This document shows positions 27,727 through 36,963 of a stretch of DNA of 51,703 nt, piece by piece. Each line of letters starts with the position of its first letter. The stretch's first letter is position 1. Source of the DNA: CAZSBB01 sp964605235 (GTDB lineage Bacteria; Planctomycetota; Phycisphaerae; Phycisphaerales; Phycisphaeraceae); contig CAZSBB010000045.1 of NCBI GenBank assembly GCA_964605235.1, positions 1-51,703 on the forward strand. Reading direction: 5' to 3'. Below the pieces are notes generated by a model, which was not told the origin of the DNA, did no database searches, and saw only the letters and a list, made by a program, of their open reading frames with translations. Position numbers and translations under genes: made by a program.

Positions 27727-27776
27727 CCCCCCCCGGCCCCCCGGACCCCCGGACCCCCGGTCTCGGAATTGCCCCC
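27727..27776 (-). other. C-rich tract with G-quadruplex motif on the minus strand
   Basis: In the 86-base gap before the last gene, runs of 8, 6, 5 and 5 C separated by GG, GGA and GGA (27727-27758), and a fifth run of 5 C at 27772-27776, form a G4 motif on the transcribed template strand. It includes a small tandem GGACCCCC repeat. It could slow transcription between the sialidase-like gene and the last gene, and is difficult for sequencing. Confidence 0.7.
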
Positions 27777-27812
27777 GGAACATCCGGCCCCTGGACAGAA
27801 GGAGTTGTACCC

Positions 27813-29276
27813 ATGCGAAATCCCACGGCCTGGTTCTGCAGTCTGCTGCTGGTGCTCAGCGCGACATGCTTCGGCAATGCCGCCCCCGAGCAGCGCGAGG
27901 AAACCATCGACGGCCACCGCGTCCTGGTGCTGGAAAATCAGCACATCCGCATGAAAGTGCTGCCCGACCCCGGCGGCACCGTGATTGAATTCCTCCAGAA
28001 GCAGACCGGCGTCAACCATGTGTACGGCGGAGACTTCGTGCTCAAGGGTCGCCTGGGCTTTGGCTGGAAGGATTACTACTGGCTCGAAGCCTTCGACAAG
28101 CTGGGCAAAGGCGTGTACAGCCTGCCCTATGCAGCGGAGTTCCGCAGCGGGCCCGGCTACCACGCGATCTACGTGACCTGCACCACCGAAGGTCAGAAGT
28201 TTGAACGCGAGATGCGCCTGGCGGATGACAGCGCGGAGCTGACCACCATCAGCCGCATCACCAACGTCGGCGCTGAACCCCGCCGCTTGCAGGTCCGCTG
28301 GCACACCTACAGCACGCTCGATGACCAGTTCGCGGAAAACTCCTGCATCATCGCCCCCGGCCCGCACGGCGAAGTCCGCAAGTGCTTCATCGGCTCCGGC
28401 TATGACCACCAGTTCATCACCACCGATGGCTACTGGATGGCGCTCAACTACGCCAACGGCTCGGGCATGTGGATCACCTTCAAGAAGGAACAGAACCCCA
28501 ACCAGATCACCTGGACGGACTACAACTACACCCGCAAATCCCCCGCGCGCGGCGCCTACATCGCCGAGCCGCTCCCCCAGGCGGTGCTGGCGCAGCCGGG
28601 CGCGTCGGTGCTGGAACAGATTCAGCAGGCGTTCAATCGCCAACAAACCGGGAAGAAGCGCGTGTCGCTGGCGGATGTGATCGTGCTGGCGGGATGTGCG
28701 GCGGTGGAGCAGGCGGCGCAGAAGGCCGGCGTGAAAGTGACGGTGCCGTTCACCCCCGGCCGGATGGACGCCACGCAGGCGCAGACCGATGTGGAATCCT
28801 TCGCCGTGCTCGAACCCATCGCCGACGGTTTCCGCAATTACCTCAAGACGCGCTTCTCCGTGTCCGCCGAGGAATTGCTGGTGGACCAGGCGCAACTGCT
28901 GACCCTCACCGCGCCGGAGATGACCGTGCTGGTCGGCGGCCTGCGTGTGCTCAACGCCAACTTCGAGCAATCGCCCCACGGCGTGTTCACCACCCGGCCG
29001 GAGACACTGACCAATGATTTCTTCGTCAACCTGCTGGATATGAACACCCAGTGGCAGCCCAAGACGCCCGAAGCGCAGGAGTTTGAAGGACGTGAGCGCA
29101 GCACCGGCAAGCTCAAGTGGACCGCCACGCGGGTGGATCTGGTGTTCGGCTCGAACTCGCAGTTGCGCGCGGTGGCGGAGGTGTATGGCTGCACGGATGC
29201 CAAAGAGAAATTCGTGCAGGACTTCGTTGCCGCCTGGGCGAAGGTGATGAATCTGGACCGCTTCGACCTGGCATAA
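27813..29276 (+). CDS. Chimeric ORF: mutarotase-like N-terminus joined to KatG C-terminus
   Basis: 487 codons in one open frame. Codons 1-264 are the signal peptide and mutarotase-like domain of the last operon B gene; Ser-Val-Leu 265-267 is encoded by both parents; the final 220 residues are KatG 507-726. The fused KatG part is only the C-terminal fraction of the heme-free domain, so no catalase activity is expected, and the signal peptide would export it. AAGGAG lies 8 bases before the ATG. The full-length version of the N-terminal parent is at 49958. The ORF exists only because of the tandem junction at 28604-28613, so it may be a real fusion or an assembly product. Confidence 0.85.
   Translation: MRNPTAWFCSLLLVLSATCFGNAAPEQREETIDGHRVLVLENQHIRMKVLPDPGGTVIEFLQKQTGVNHVYGGDFVLKGRLGFGWKDYYWLEAFDKLGKGVYSLPYAAEFRSGPGYHAIYVTCTTEGQKFEREMRLADDSAELTTISRITNVGAEPRRLQVRWHTYSTLDDQFAENSCIIAPGPHGEVRKCFIGSGYDHQFITTDGYWMALNYANGSGMWITFKKEQNPNQITWTDYNYTRKSPARGAYIAEPLPQAVLAQPGASVLEQIQQAFNRQQTGKKRVSLADVIVLAGCAAVEQAAQKAGVKVTVPFTPGRMDATQAQTDVESFAVLEPIADGFRNYLKTRFSVSAEELLVDQAQLLTLTAPEMTVLVGGLRVLNANFEQSPHGVFTTRPETLTNDFFVNLLDMNTQWQPKTPEAQEFEGRERSTGKLKWTATRVDLVFGSNSQLRAVAEVYGCTDAKEKFVQDFVAAWAKVMNLDRFDLA
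28604..28613. repeat. 10-base microhomology at the tandem junction
   Basis: GTCGGTGCTG is shared by katG (6459) and the mutarotase/RIFT gene (50749). At 28604 sequence switches from one parent to the other across these 10 bases: bases before match the second parent, bases after match katG. This is the only evidence of the recombination point and is too short for RecA-type homologous recombination. Confidence 0.93.
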
Positions 29277-29291
29277 GTTTGCATCCACCAG

Positions 29292-29328
29292 CAGCGCGGC
29301 GGGCAGGTCAACGGTGCTCGCCGCGCTG
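29292..29328 (+). terminator. Hairpin, second copy, after the chimeric ORF
   Basis: Same 14-base-pair stem as at 7147-7183. Here it follows the stop of the chimera instead of intact katG, so if it ends transcripts, it would end operon B transcripts of copy 1 before copy 2 lacI. Confidence 0.5.
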
Positions 29329-29451
29329 GCTGGCAGGGACACCCAGGGGATCAGCGGTGGATCGACCGCATTGGAGTCGCATGGCGACGAACCTGCATCA
29401 ACGGACGTGACGAGGAACGGTGCAGGGGCGGCCGGGGGCGCAGAAAAAGCA

Positions 29452-29492
29452 TTGACAATCTGGGCCGAAGCTCTAGTATGGAACCTTCCATA
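29452..29492 (+). promoter_or_regulatory. Second copy of the lacI promoter and palindromic operator
   Basis: TTGACA (29452-29457), TAGTAT (29474-29479) and the TATGGAA-CC-TTCCATA operator (29477-29492). With two operators and two repressor genes, titration is balanced if both copies are real. Confidence 0.68.
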
Positions 29493-29507
29493 TGGGAGTT
29501 TGGCAAT

Positions 29508-30623
29508 ATGTCGCCCAGGGAAACCGGGACCGCCGCCCGGAAGCGCAGGCCACTTCGACCAACGCTGGCGACCATCGCCGATGCCAGCGGGTACTCCGTC
29601 TCCACGGTTTCGGCGATCCTCAATCAGCGGCCGGATTGCTGGGCCTCGCCGGCGACGCGCCAACAGGTCGAAGCTGTCGCCCGTCGGCTGGGGTATCGCC
29701 CCAATCTTGCCGCGCAGTCTCTCCGCGGTGGTCAAACCTGGACGCTGGGCCTGCTCACCGCCGCCCTGAACGTGGAAATCGCCACCGCCCGGGTGCAGGC
29801 GTTTGAAACCATCGCCCGTGAGGCGGGTTACACCACCATGATGGTGTTCAGCCCCAACGACGAGCCGCAGGTGGAAGACCAGCTCATCGAACGTCTGCTG
29901 GACCGCAGCGTGGACGGGCTGGCGGTCTATCCCACGGAAACCGGACGACATCAGACCTTGCGCCGCGCGCTTGAGCTGGGGGTGCCGGTGGTGACCATTG
30001 ACGGCGCCGGCCGCGCCGAGTTGGATTGCGACGACGTGAGCATGGACTACCACGCCGCCGGCTGGATGCAGGCGCAGTACCTGATCGCCTGTGGCTACCG
30101 CCGGTTGGTGCAGATCTCCACCACGCCCAGTTGCTACACCAAGGATGAGCTGCGCCGCGGCTTTGTGGCAGCGGTTGATGCCGCGGGCCTGCCGACCCCG
30201 CAATTGTGGGACTTCGACCAGCCGCGCAGCGTGGGCAGTGTGCTGCATGAAGACCTGTGCGCTCAGATCGGCGCGCAGCTGCGCAAGCACCGGCACGCCA
30301 TCGACGCCCTCGCCAGTTACGACATGGTTGCCGCCGGCGCGATGCGGGCCGCTTACCGCCTGGGCATCAGCGTGCCCGGTGAATTGGCGATCATCGGCAG
30401 CGACGGGTCGCCCACCGCCAGCAACTGCGTCATTCCCCTGACCACCATCGCCCAGCCGGTGGCCGAGATGGGCGTCGCGTTGTTCCGGCTGCTGCATCAG
30501 CGCATCGAGCAGCGTCAGTCACGCCCGGCAACTGCGGCTGCCCGGCGTTTGCGTCTGGCGCCTCAACTCGTCGTGGGTTCCTCCACCGCCACCCCTTCCT
30601 CCCCCGCAAGGATCACGCCATGA
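29508..30623 (+). CDS. LacI/GalR-family regulator, second copy
   Basis: Identical to the 371-residue repressor at 7363-8478, with the same helix-turn-helix (about 18-42), hinge and sugar-binding domain, the same GGGAG ribosome site and the ATGA overlap with the next gene. No inactivating change is seen, so both copies should be functional. Confidence 0.91.
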   Translation: MSPRETGTAARKRRPLRPTLATIADASGYSVSTVSAILNQRPDCWASPATRQQVEAVARRLGYRPNLAAQSLRGGQTWTLGLLTAALNVEIATARVQAFETIAREAGYTTMMVFSPNDEPQVEDQLIERLLDRSVDGLAVYPTETGRHQTLRRALELGVPVVTIDGAGRAELDCDDVSMDYHAAGWMQAQYLIACGYRRLVQISTTPSCYTKDELRRGFVAAVDAAGLPTPQLWDFDQPRSVGSVLHEDLCAQIGAQLRKHRHAIDALASYDMVAAGAMRAAYRLGISVPGELAIIGSDGSPTASNCVIPLTTIAQPVAEMGVALFRLLHQRIEQRQSRPATAAARRLRLAPQLVVGSSTATPSSPARITP

Positions 30624-31465
30624 ACCAGCCCGCGCGTCCGCCGCTGCGTCAAGTTCCCGGTTTCACGCTGATTGAACTGCTGGTGGTCATCTCCATCATC
30701 TCCCTGCTCATCGCCATTCTGCTGCCGGCGCTGCGGCAGGCGCGGCAGGCGGCGCAGAACACCCAGTGTTCCGCCAATGTGCGCCAGCTCGGGGTGGCGA
30801 TCTTCACCTATGCCTCGGACTTCGACCAGTACCTGCCCGGGGCGGATTGGACCGTGACCACCTTCGATCCCAACGCCACCTCCGGCTCGACCACCGGCTG
30901 GGTCCCCACCAACTGGCCGCTGGCGCTCCGCAGCTACATCAACGCCAACCAATGCACCACCGCCGCCAGCGTCAACACCACCGCCGCCATCATGCAGTGC
31001 CCCACCACCTTCGTCGCCAACGCCAACATGTCCTACGGCATCAATCGCTATGCCGCCGGCAAAGCCAACACGCTGGAATGGAAGTACAACCGCAGCGCTC
31101 CCCGCACGCTCGACGACCAACTGATCGCGCGGTATTCCTCGCGTTTCCTCATCGCCGGCGAAAGCACTTTCAACAATCAGATCAGCACCAATCCCGCAGG
31201 CTATGGCTCGGCGCTCAACGGCGTCAAAACGCTCCACGGCGGCATCTATGGGGGCAATACCGTGCCCTCGCGACTGCATCTGGACCTCCGCAATTACCTG
31301 CTGGCGGATGGCCATGGCGAAAGCCAGCCACAGGATGGCCGGATGTACGTCATCAATGAAGGAAATGGCTCCGGCGTCACCACGCCGCAGGGCACCGGCA
31401 AAGTCCAGTGGGGACGCAATGACGGGGATCAGAACTTCTATAATTTCGGCGTGCTGCCCAACTGA
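30620..31465 (+). CDS. Pseudopilin-like protein of operon A, second copy
   Basis: Identical to the 281-residue protein at 8475: prepilin cleavage site G14-F15, FTLIELL helix, H-X9-DG motif. It starts inside the lacI stop codon. A 14-base GC palindrome recurs downstream at 31522-31535. Confidence 0.87.
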   Translation: MNQPARPPLRQVPGFTLIELLVVISIISLLIAILLPALRQARQAAQNTQCSANVRQLGVAIFTYASDFDQYLPGADWTVTTFDPNATSGSTTGWVPTNWPLALRSYINANQCTTAASVNTTAAIMQCPTTFVANANMSYGINRYAAGKANTLEWKYNRSAPRTLDDQLIARYSSRFLIAGESTFNNQISTNPAGYGSALNGVKTLHGGIYGGNTVPSRLHLDLRNYLLADGHGESQPQDGRMYVINEGNGSGVTTPQGTGKVQWGRNDGDQNFYNFGVLPN

Positions 31466-31560
31466 CCCTGGCGCCCGACCATTGACCTGACCAAGCTCAT
31501 CATCAACCCGCATTCGACAAGGCTGCGCGCGCAGCGCGGATGCCGCTCAGGAACTGCTGC

Positions 31561-33960
31561 ATGAACACTGGCTGGCTTACTGGCATCGTTCTGTCGACCG
31601 CGCTGCTGTCCGCGCCCCTGCACGCCGACGTGATCCTGGCGGAACAGGGCGCCGCGAAATGCGCCATCGTGGTGGTTGAGGGCTGGGCGGATGAAATGCA
31701 ATTGCCGGCCGAATTGCCCAAGCTGGCGACGCGCGTGCTCAATGAGCGGCGCAGCATCTTTGTCGCGTCGGTCAAAGACCTGGCGCATTACCTGAGCTTG
31801 ATCAGTTCGAGCAAGATTGAGATCGTCACCGCGACGCCGACGGATGGGCGCACGCCGATCTATGTCGGTGCTGCCGCCGCGCCGGTGTTTGGCGCAGTCG
31901 GCGTGAGCAAGGCGGGCCTGTACGGCTATCGCGTGGTGGCGGACGCGCAGCGCGGCGTCGGCTTGTACGGCGAATCGGAAGTCGGCGCCAGCTACGCCAT
32001 CTACGAACTGCTGCACCGCCTGGGTTGCCGTTGGTTCATGCCCACGGATCTGGGGGAAGTCGTGCCGCGGCTGGCGAAATTGTCCATCCCGGTCATGGAT
32101 GACCAGCTCGCCCCGGCCACCTCCGCGCGCGCCCGTTACAGCGGCGGTGCGGATTTCAACCGGCGCAATCGGCTCAGCGGCGTTCTGGGGCCGGTGGTCT
32201 GGCTGGCACAGGGCGATGGTTCTTTCCAGCGTTTCTTCACCAAGGAGGAAATTGCCGCCCATCCCGACTGGTCGCACGACGGCTACCTGCGGCTGGTGCA
32301 TCCCGAAGTGGCGGAGCACATCGCGGGCAAGATTCTCGCGGAGCTTGACGCCGTGTATGAACCCATGCGGAAATTCGGCCTGCGCCCCGGCTATTCCATT
32401 GTGCCCAGCGATGGTCAGGTGCCCACCGAAGACCCCATGGCGCTGCCTCATGATCCCCAGCCGCGCGTGTGGGAACCCGCCGCCGGCCGGTGGTCCGTGA
32501 CCGATCGCTGCATCCTGCTGCACAACCGCATCGCCCAGCGCGTGCGCGCCAAGTACCCCGATGTCGCCCTGGGCGATCAGGCGTATGTGAACAAGAGCTA
32601 CCCCCCCGCGCGGTATGACGTGCCGGCGGACTTCCGCATCGTCATCTGTCCGATCGACTTCAACCGCTTCCACCCCATGGACTGGCCCAACCATGTGAAC
32701 GAATACTGGCTGCGCGAGCTGGTGCAGGGCTGGGCGAAAACCGGGGCGCAGATCAACGCCTACTGGTACGGCATCAACCTCGCCGAGATCAGCGCGCCGT
32801 GCCCGTTCATCACCAAATGGAGCCGGGACCTGCGCATTCTGCTCGACAACCATCTGGAGGAATGGGGGCCCGAGTACATGAACGGGTGGGAATCCATGAT
32901 GCCCGCCTACTACCTGTCGATCCGCATGGCCTTCCACGCCCACGAACAACCCGATGAAATTCTGACGGACCTGTGGAGCAAGTTCTACGGCTCCGTCGCC
33001 GCGCCCATGAGCCGCTACTGGAACCGCATCGACCGCGCCTATCTGGACGCCAACCAGTATGCCGGCAGCCCCTATGGTTACCTGAAAATCTTCACGCCCG
33101 AGGTCATGGCCGGCGCCCGCGCGGACCTGAACGAAGCGCTCGCCGACTGTCGCACGCCGCTGGAATACCGCCGGGTCAAGCTGATTGATGAAGCCTTCGC
33201 GCTCTTCGAAATGTACATGCAGATGCGCCAGAGCTGGGCGGCCGGCGAGCTGCGCGACCTGGATGAGGATTACGAAACCTGGCGCTGGGGCATCCGCAAC
33301 ATGCAGCGCATGTATCAGGTGCCCATGTCCGGGCGCGGCCGGTACACCAGCAAGGCGTACACCGGCGACGGCTACATCCAGGGACGCCACGGCAACCCGA
33401 TGTGGAGCGATGTCATGTACAGCGTCGGCTACAAGGACGGCGCCCGCATGGAACGCGAGTTCGCCCGGCTGGGCAAACCGATGCTGGAATGGAAGTGGCA
33501 GCACAACCCCGGCGCGGAAGCCGACGCCCGGCCGTGGACCGCGGCGGATTTTGACGATAAAGCCTGGCCGACCACGCATATCGTGCGCGACACCTGGTCC
33601 TCTCTGGGCCATCATCTGACCATGACCGACGAGCCCTCCGGCCGCTCGGGGCGCATGGCTTACCGCACGACGCAGAAACTCCCCGCTCCGCCGGCGAACA
33701 AGAAAGTATTCCTGTGGATCGGCTCGACCGACGGCAGCGCCAAGCTCTATGTCAACGGCACGCACATCAAGTATGTCACGCCTGACAAAGGTGAAGAACG
33801 CGAGGCCTTCACCGGCTACTGCAAGGCCGCCCAGTTCGACATCACAGCAGCGCTCAAGCCCGGCGTCAACCAGTTCACCATCCTCTGTGATCGCACCCAT
33901 CTCAATGAGCTGGGCACCGGCGGCTTGATGGGCCCGGTGGTGCTCTTCCGGGAACGCTGA
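31561..33960 (+). CDS. Secreted DUF4838 protein with galactose-binding-like domain, second copy
   Basis: Identical to the protein at 9416-11815: signal peptide ending LHA, glucuronidase-N-like region, DUF4838 core and C-terminal jelly-roll. Full length, same AGGAA ribosome site. Predicted exported enzyme or binding protein for an acidic glycan. Confidence 0.86.
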   Translation: MNTGWLTGIVLSTALLSAPLHADVILAEQGAAKCAIVVVEGWADEMQLPAELPKLATRVLNERRSIFVASVKDLAHYLSLISSSKIEIVTATPTDGRTPIYVGAAAAPVFGAVGVSKAGLYGYRVVADAQRGVGLYGESEVGASYAIYELLHRLGCRWFMPTDLGEVVPRLAKLSIPVMDDQLAPATSARARYSGGADFNRRNRLSGVLGPVVWLAQGDGSFQRFFTKEEIAAHPDWSHDGYLRLVHPEVAEHIAGKILAELDAVYEPMRKFGLRPGYSIVPSDGQVPTEDPMALPHDPQPRVWEPAAGRWSVTDRCILLHNRIAQRVRAKYPDVALGDQAYVNKSYPPARYDVPADFRIVICPIDFNRFHPMDWPNHVNEYWLRELVQGWAKTGAQINAYWYGINLAEISAPCPFITKWSRDLRILLDNHLEEWGPEYMNGWESMMPAYYLSIRMAFHAHEQPDEILTDLWSKFYGSVAAPMSRYWNRIDRAYLDANQYAGSPYGYLKIFTPEVMAGARADLNEALADCRTPLEYRRVKLIDEAFALFEMYMQMRQSWAAGELRDLDEDYETWRWGIRNMQRMYQVPMSGRGRYTSKAYTGDGYIQGRHGNPMWSDVMYSVGYKDGARMEREFARLGKPMLEWKWQHNPGAEADARPWTAADFDDKAWPTTHIVRDTWSSLGHHLTMTDEPSGRSGRMAYRTTQKLPAPPANKKVFLWIGSTDGSAKLYVNGTHIKYVTPDKGEEREAFTGYCKAAQFDITAALKPGVNQFTILCDRTHLNELGTGGLMGPVVLFRER

Positions 33961-33979
33961 TCCGTACAGGAATTCAACC

Positions 33980-35596
33980 ATGTCGGCTGCTTGCCGCATT
34001 GACGGATCGATCTGGTTTCTCCATCTGCCCGAACTGGTCGAAGGCGGCCTGACCACCACCTCACGCATCGGCGCCGGTTGGTTGGCGTTCCCCTTTGCCC
34101 TGGATCAGGTCGAAGGCGTGGGCCTGGCGACCGGCGCAGCGAGCCCCGCCGGCGAACTGGTGCTGAACCTGGGCCTGACCGGGCGGCATCGACTGCACCT
34201 GGCGCACAACCCGGCGCTGCGCGTCTGGCTCGACGGCGATACCGGCTACTGCGAACTGCCGGGCGATGCGTCGGCGATCCGCGATGTCGCGCTCCCCGCC
34301 ATGGACTTCACCAATCGCCGGCTGCATGTGGCGCCGGTGCGCAGCTGCGACCGCAACCTGCCGCTGACGCTCTTCTACCTGCGCGCCGAGCCTGCCCCAC
34401 CGGAGGCGACGGCGCCACGCAATCTCATCGTCACCAACGACGGCCATGGCGTGTTCTGCACCGGCCTGGACCATCCCCGCGACATCTATCGCCACCTGTA
34501 TCCCTACCAGGACAGCCATGTGTTTCGCATGCTCTGGGGCGTTTACGGCGGCGGCCCGCTGACGCTGCGCCAGGATTCGCGCTTCAGCGATTTGCGCGAA
34601 CGCTCCGCAGCCGACGCCTACTACCCGCACGGCGTCACGTTTTACCGCTCGCTCAAGCGCTTCATGGAAGCCGGCGTCGATCCGCTGGCAGTCGTGCGCC
34701 AGGCGACCCGTGAATACCACCTGGAGTTGCACTTCTACTGCCGCATGAGCGCGTTCTATGGCCCGTTTCCGCACACCGAATGGACCAGTCGGTTTTTCAC
34801 CCAGCATCCCCAATGGCGCTGCGTGGATGAACACGGCCAAACGCTCAACCTCATGAGCTACGCCTGGCCGGGGGTGCAGGATTACATCCTGGCGTACTTC
34901 GATGAACTGCTGGATTACCAGCCGGAGGGCCTGTGCCTGGCGTTTAATCGGGGCTTACCGCTGATGGTCTGCGAGCAGCCGGTGTGTGAGGCATTTGCCC
35001 GTCGCTATGGCCGCGCGCCCAAATTGCCCGACGAATGCGACCGCCCGGAAATGCTGGCGGTGCGTCATGAACTGCTGGCGGATTTCGTCGCCCGGGTGCG
35101 GGAGTTGACGGACCGGCGCGGGCGGGCGCTGTCGTGCATCGTGCCGCGCGATTTCGCGCACAATCGGCTCATGGGTTTGGACATTGATCTGCTGGCGCAG
35201 CGGCAACTCTTCGAGTCGATCCTCATCGGCGCGGGACATGGCGATGACCCGGCGCTCAACATGGACCTGACGCCGGTGCAGGCGCTCAAAGCCCACGGCA
35301 GCAAGGTCTACGCCGGCGGTTCTGCGGTGCGGGCGCATGGGGAAGCCTGGACCGCCAACAACCTGCCCGCCCGGGCACGACACATGGCGAACATCCTCGA
35401 CGCGGGGCTCGACGGCGGCTGGTTCTGGGACGCCGAGTCGCTGATCGGACTGGAGTGGGAAGCCCACCGCCGCTTCGGCGAACGGGACACGCTCGAACAG
35501 ATCGCCCAGCAGCGCTGGCCCACCATCACCCGGCACAACACCCGGCGCATCCATGACCTGGTGGTCGGCCGCTACAACCCGTGGCACGCCTATTGA
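33980..35596 (+). CDS. Predicted TIM-barrel hydrolase-like protein, second copy
   Basis: Identical to the 538-residue cytoplasmic protein at 11835-13451, whose family I could not name. Complete, and again overlapping the possible GTG start of the GH20-like gene. Confidence 0.6.
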   Translation: MSAACRIDGSIWFLHLPELVEGGLTTTSRIGAGWLAFPFALDQVEGVGLATGAASPAGELVLNLGLTGRHRLHLAHNPALRVWLDGDTGYCELPGDASAIRDVALPAMDFTNRRLHVAPVRSCDRNLPLTLFYLRAEPAPPEATAPRNLIVTNDGHGVFCTGLDHPRDIYRHLYPYQDSHVFRMLWGVYGGGPLTLRQDSRFSDLRERSAADAYYPHGVTFYRSLKRFMEAGVDPLAVVRQATREYHLELHFYCRMSAFYGPFPHTEWTSRFFTQHPQWRCVDEHGQTLNLMSYAWPGVQDYILAYFDELLDYQPEGLCLAFNRGLPLMVCEQPVCEAFARRYGRAPKLPDECDRPEMLAVRHELLADFVARVRELTDRRGRALSCIVPRDFAHNRLMGLDIDLLAQRQLFESILIGAGHGDDPALNMDLTPVQALKAHGSKVYAGGSAVRAHGEAWTANNLPARARHMANILDAGLDGGWFWDAESLIGLEWEAHRRFGERDTLEQIAQQRWPTITRHNTRRIHDLVVGRYNPWHAY

Positions 35597-36948
35597 TTTC
35601 CCTGCAGCCTGATATGTTCCAGCAGTACCTTCATCTTGATTTCAAGGGCATGAATCCCGACGCAGCCGGCTTGCTGGCGTGGATCGAGCGGCTGGCGGCG
35701 TTGGGGTACACCGGGCTGGTGTTGGAATACGAGGATCGCATTCCCTGGCGGTCCTGGCCCGGGACCTTTCGGCCCGGTTACACGCTGGACACCTGGCAGC
35801 GCGTCTGGGCGCGGTGCGACAGCCTTGGGCTGGAACTGATTCCACTCATCCCGACGCTGGGTCATCTGGGCTGGTTGCTGCGCCATTCCGCCTATGCGCA
35901 TCTGCGCGAAGCTGACGAAGTTTCCGAAGCCTGTCCCTGTCATCCCGAGCTGCGCCCGCGCCTGCTGGCGTGGATTGATGAAGTGCTCGAATTGCATCCC
36001 CAGGCCCGCTTCATTCATCTGGGGGCGGATGAGTCATTCTGTCTGGGCAGTTGCGCGACCTGCCGGGAACGCGCAGCCGCACCCGACGGCAAAATGTCGC
36101 TGTATCTCGACCATGTCGGCGCGCTGGTTCGCCATGTGCTGCAGCGCGGGCGACAGCCGCTGATCTGGGCGGATGCCTTCTGGGGCGACAGCCGCCGCGC
36201 CGGCGAACTGCCAGCGGAAACGATCCTGGTGGATTGGCAATACGGCTTTCTCGGCCCCACCGAGCTGACCGTTCGTGATGTCCCGCAGACGGTATGGGCC
36301 GCCAGCGGCGTACGCAGCAGTGATTGCTATGACCAGCGCTATCTGCTGGGGCCCCTGGAACAGCGGCTGCGTAACGTGCGGATCTGGCGTCGGCAACTGG
36401 AGGCAGGGCAACTGGGTGGATTGATCCACACGACCTGGGCGCGCGCGTCATCCCATGGCCTGCTGTATGGCCCGCTCGAAGGCTGGTGGCCGCTGGTCGA
36501 AGCCGCCGCCGACCCGGCACGTTTTGCTGTGCATCCGCTGGCGCCGCTGGTGCAAAGCGTGGATGCCGCCATGCATCCACGCCCGGGGGAACAGTTTGAG
36601 CCGGGGTTCATGCCGGAACTCGCGCCGCTGCTGCAACATCCTGATGAACAGGTTCGTCGCGCTGTCGCGTGGTGGCAACTGGCGCTCGACCACGCAGCCC
36701 TGGTGCGTCAGGTGGACGCCTGGGCAGCGCACGCCAGCAGCATGGCGCTGGTGCAGCGTCGGTTCGGCAGGGACGCGCACCTGCAGGCGAAACACCAGTC
36801 AGTACGCGCCAAGCTGCTCCAGCGTCTGCACACGACGCGCCAGCAAGCCCAGGCGCTGCTCGAGGCCTGGGCTTACAGCGACTGCGCCGAGTTTCTGGAA
36901 TCACGCTTTGACCCGCTGCAGACCAGGCTGACCGCCACAGTCATGTAA
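35581..36948 (+). CDS. GH20-like hydrolase, second copy
   Basis: Identical to 13436-14803, with the HLGADE catalytic dyad and the same unresolved start (GTG 35581 or ATG 35614). Intact, predicted cytoplasmic exo-acting hexosaminidase-type enzyme. Confidence 0.77.
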   Translation: MARLLISLQPDMFQQYLHLDFKGMNPDAAGLLAWIERLAALGYTGLVLEYEDRIPWRSWPGTFRPGYTLDTWQRVWARCDSLGLELIPLIPTLGHLGWLLRHSAYAHLREADEVSEACPCHPELRPRLLAWIDEVLELHPQARFIHLGADESFCLGSCATCRERAAAPDGKMSLYLDHVGALVRHVLQRGRQPLIWADAFWGDSRRAGELPAETILVDWQYGFLGPTELTVRDVPQTVWAASGVRSSDCYDQRYLLGPLEQRLRNVRIWRRQLEAGQLGGLIHTTWARASSHGLLYGPLEGWWPLVEAAADPARFAVHPLAPLVQSVDAAMHPRPGEQFEPGFMPELAPLLQHPDEQVRRAVAWWQLALDHAALVRQVDAWAAHASSMALVQRRFGRDAHLQAKHQSVRAKLLQRLHTTRQQAQALLEAWAYSDCAEFLESRFDPLQTRLTATVM

Positions 36949-36963
36949 GTTCGGAGATGCATC

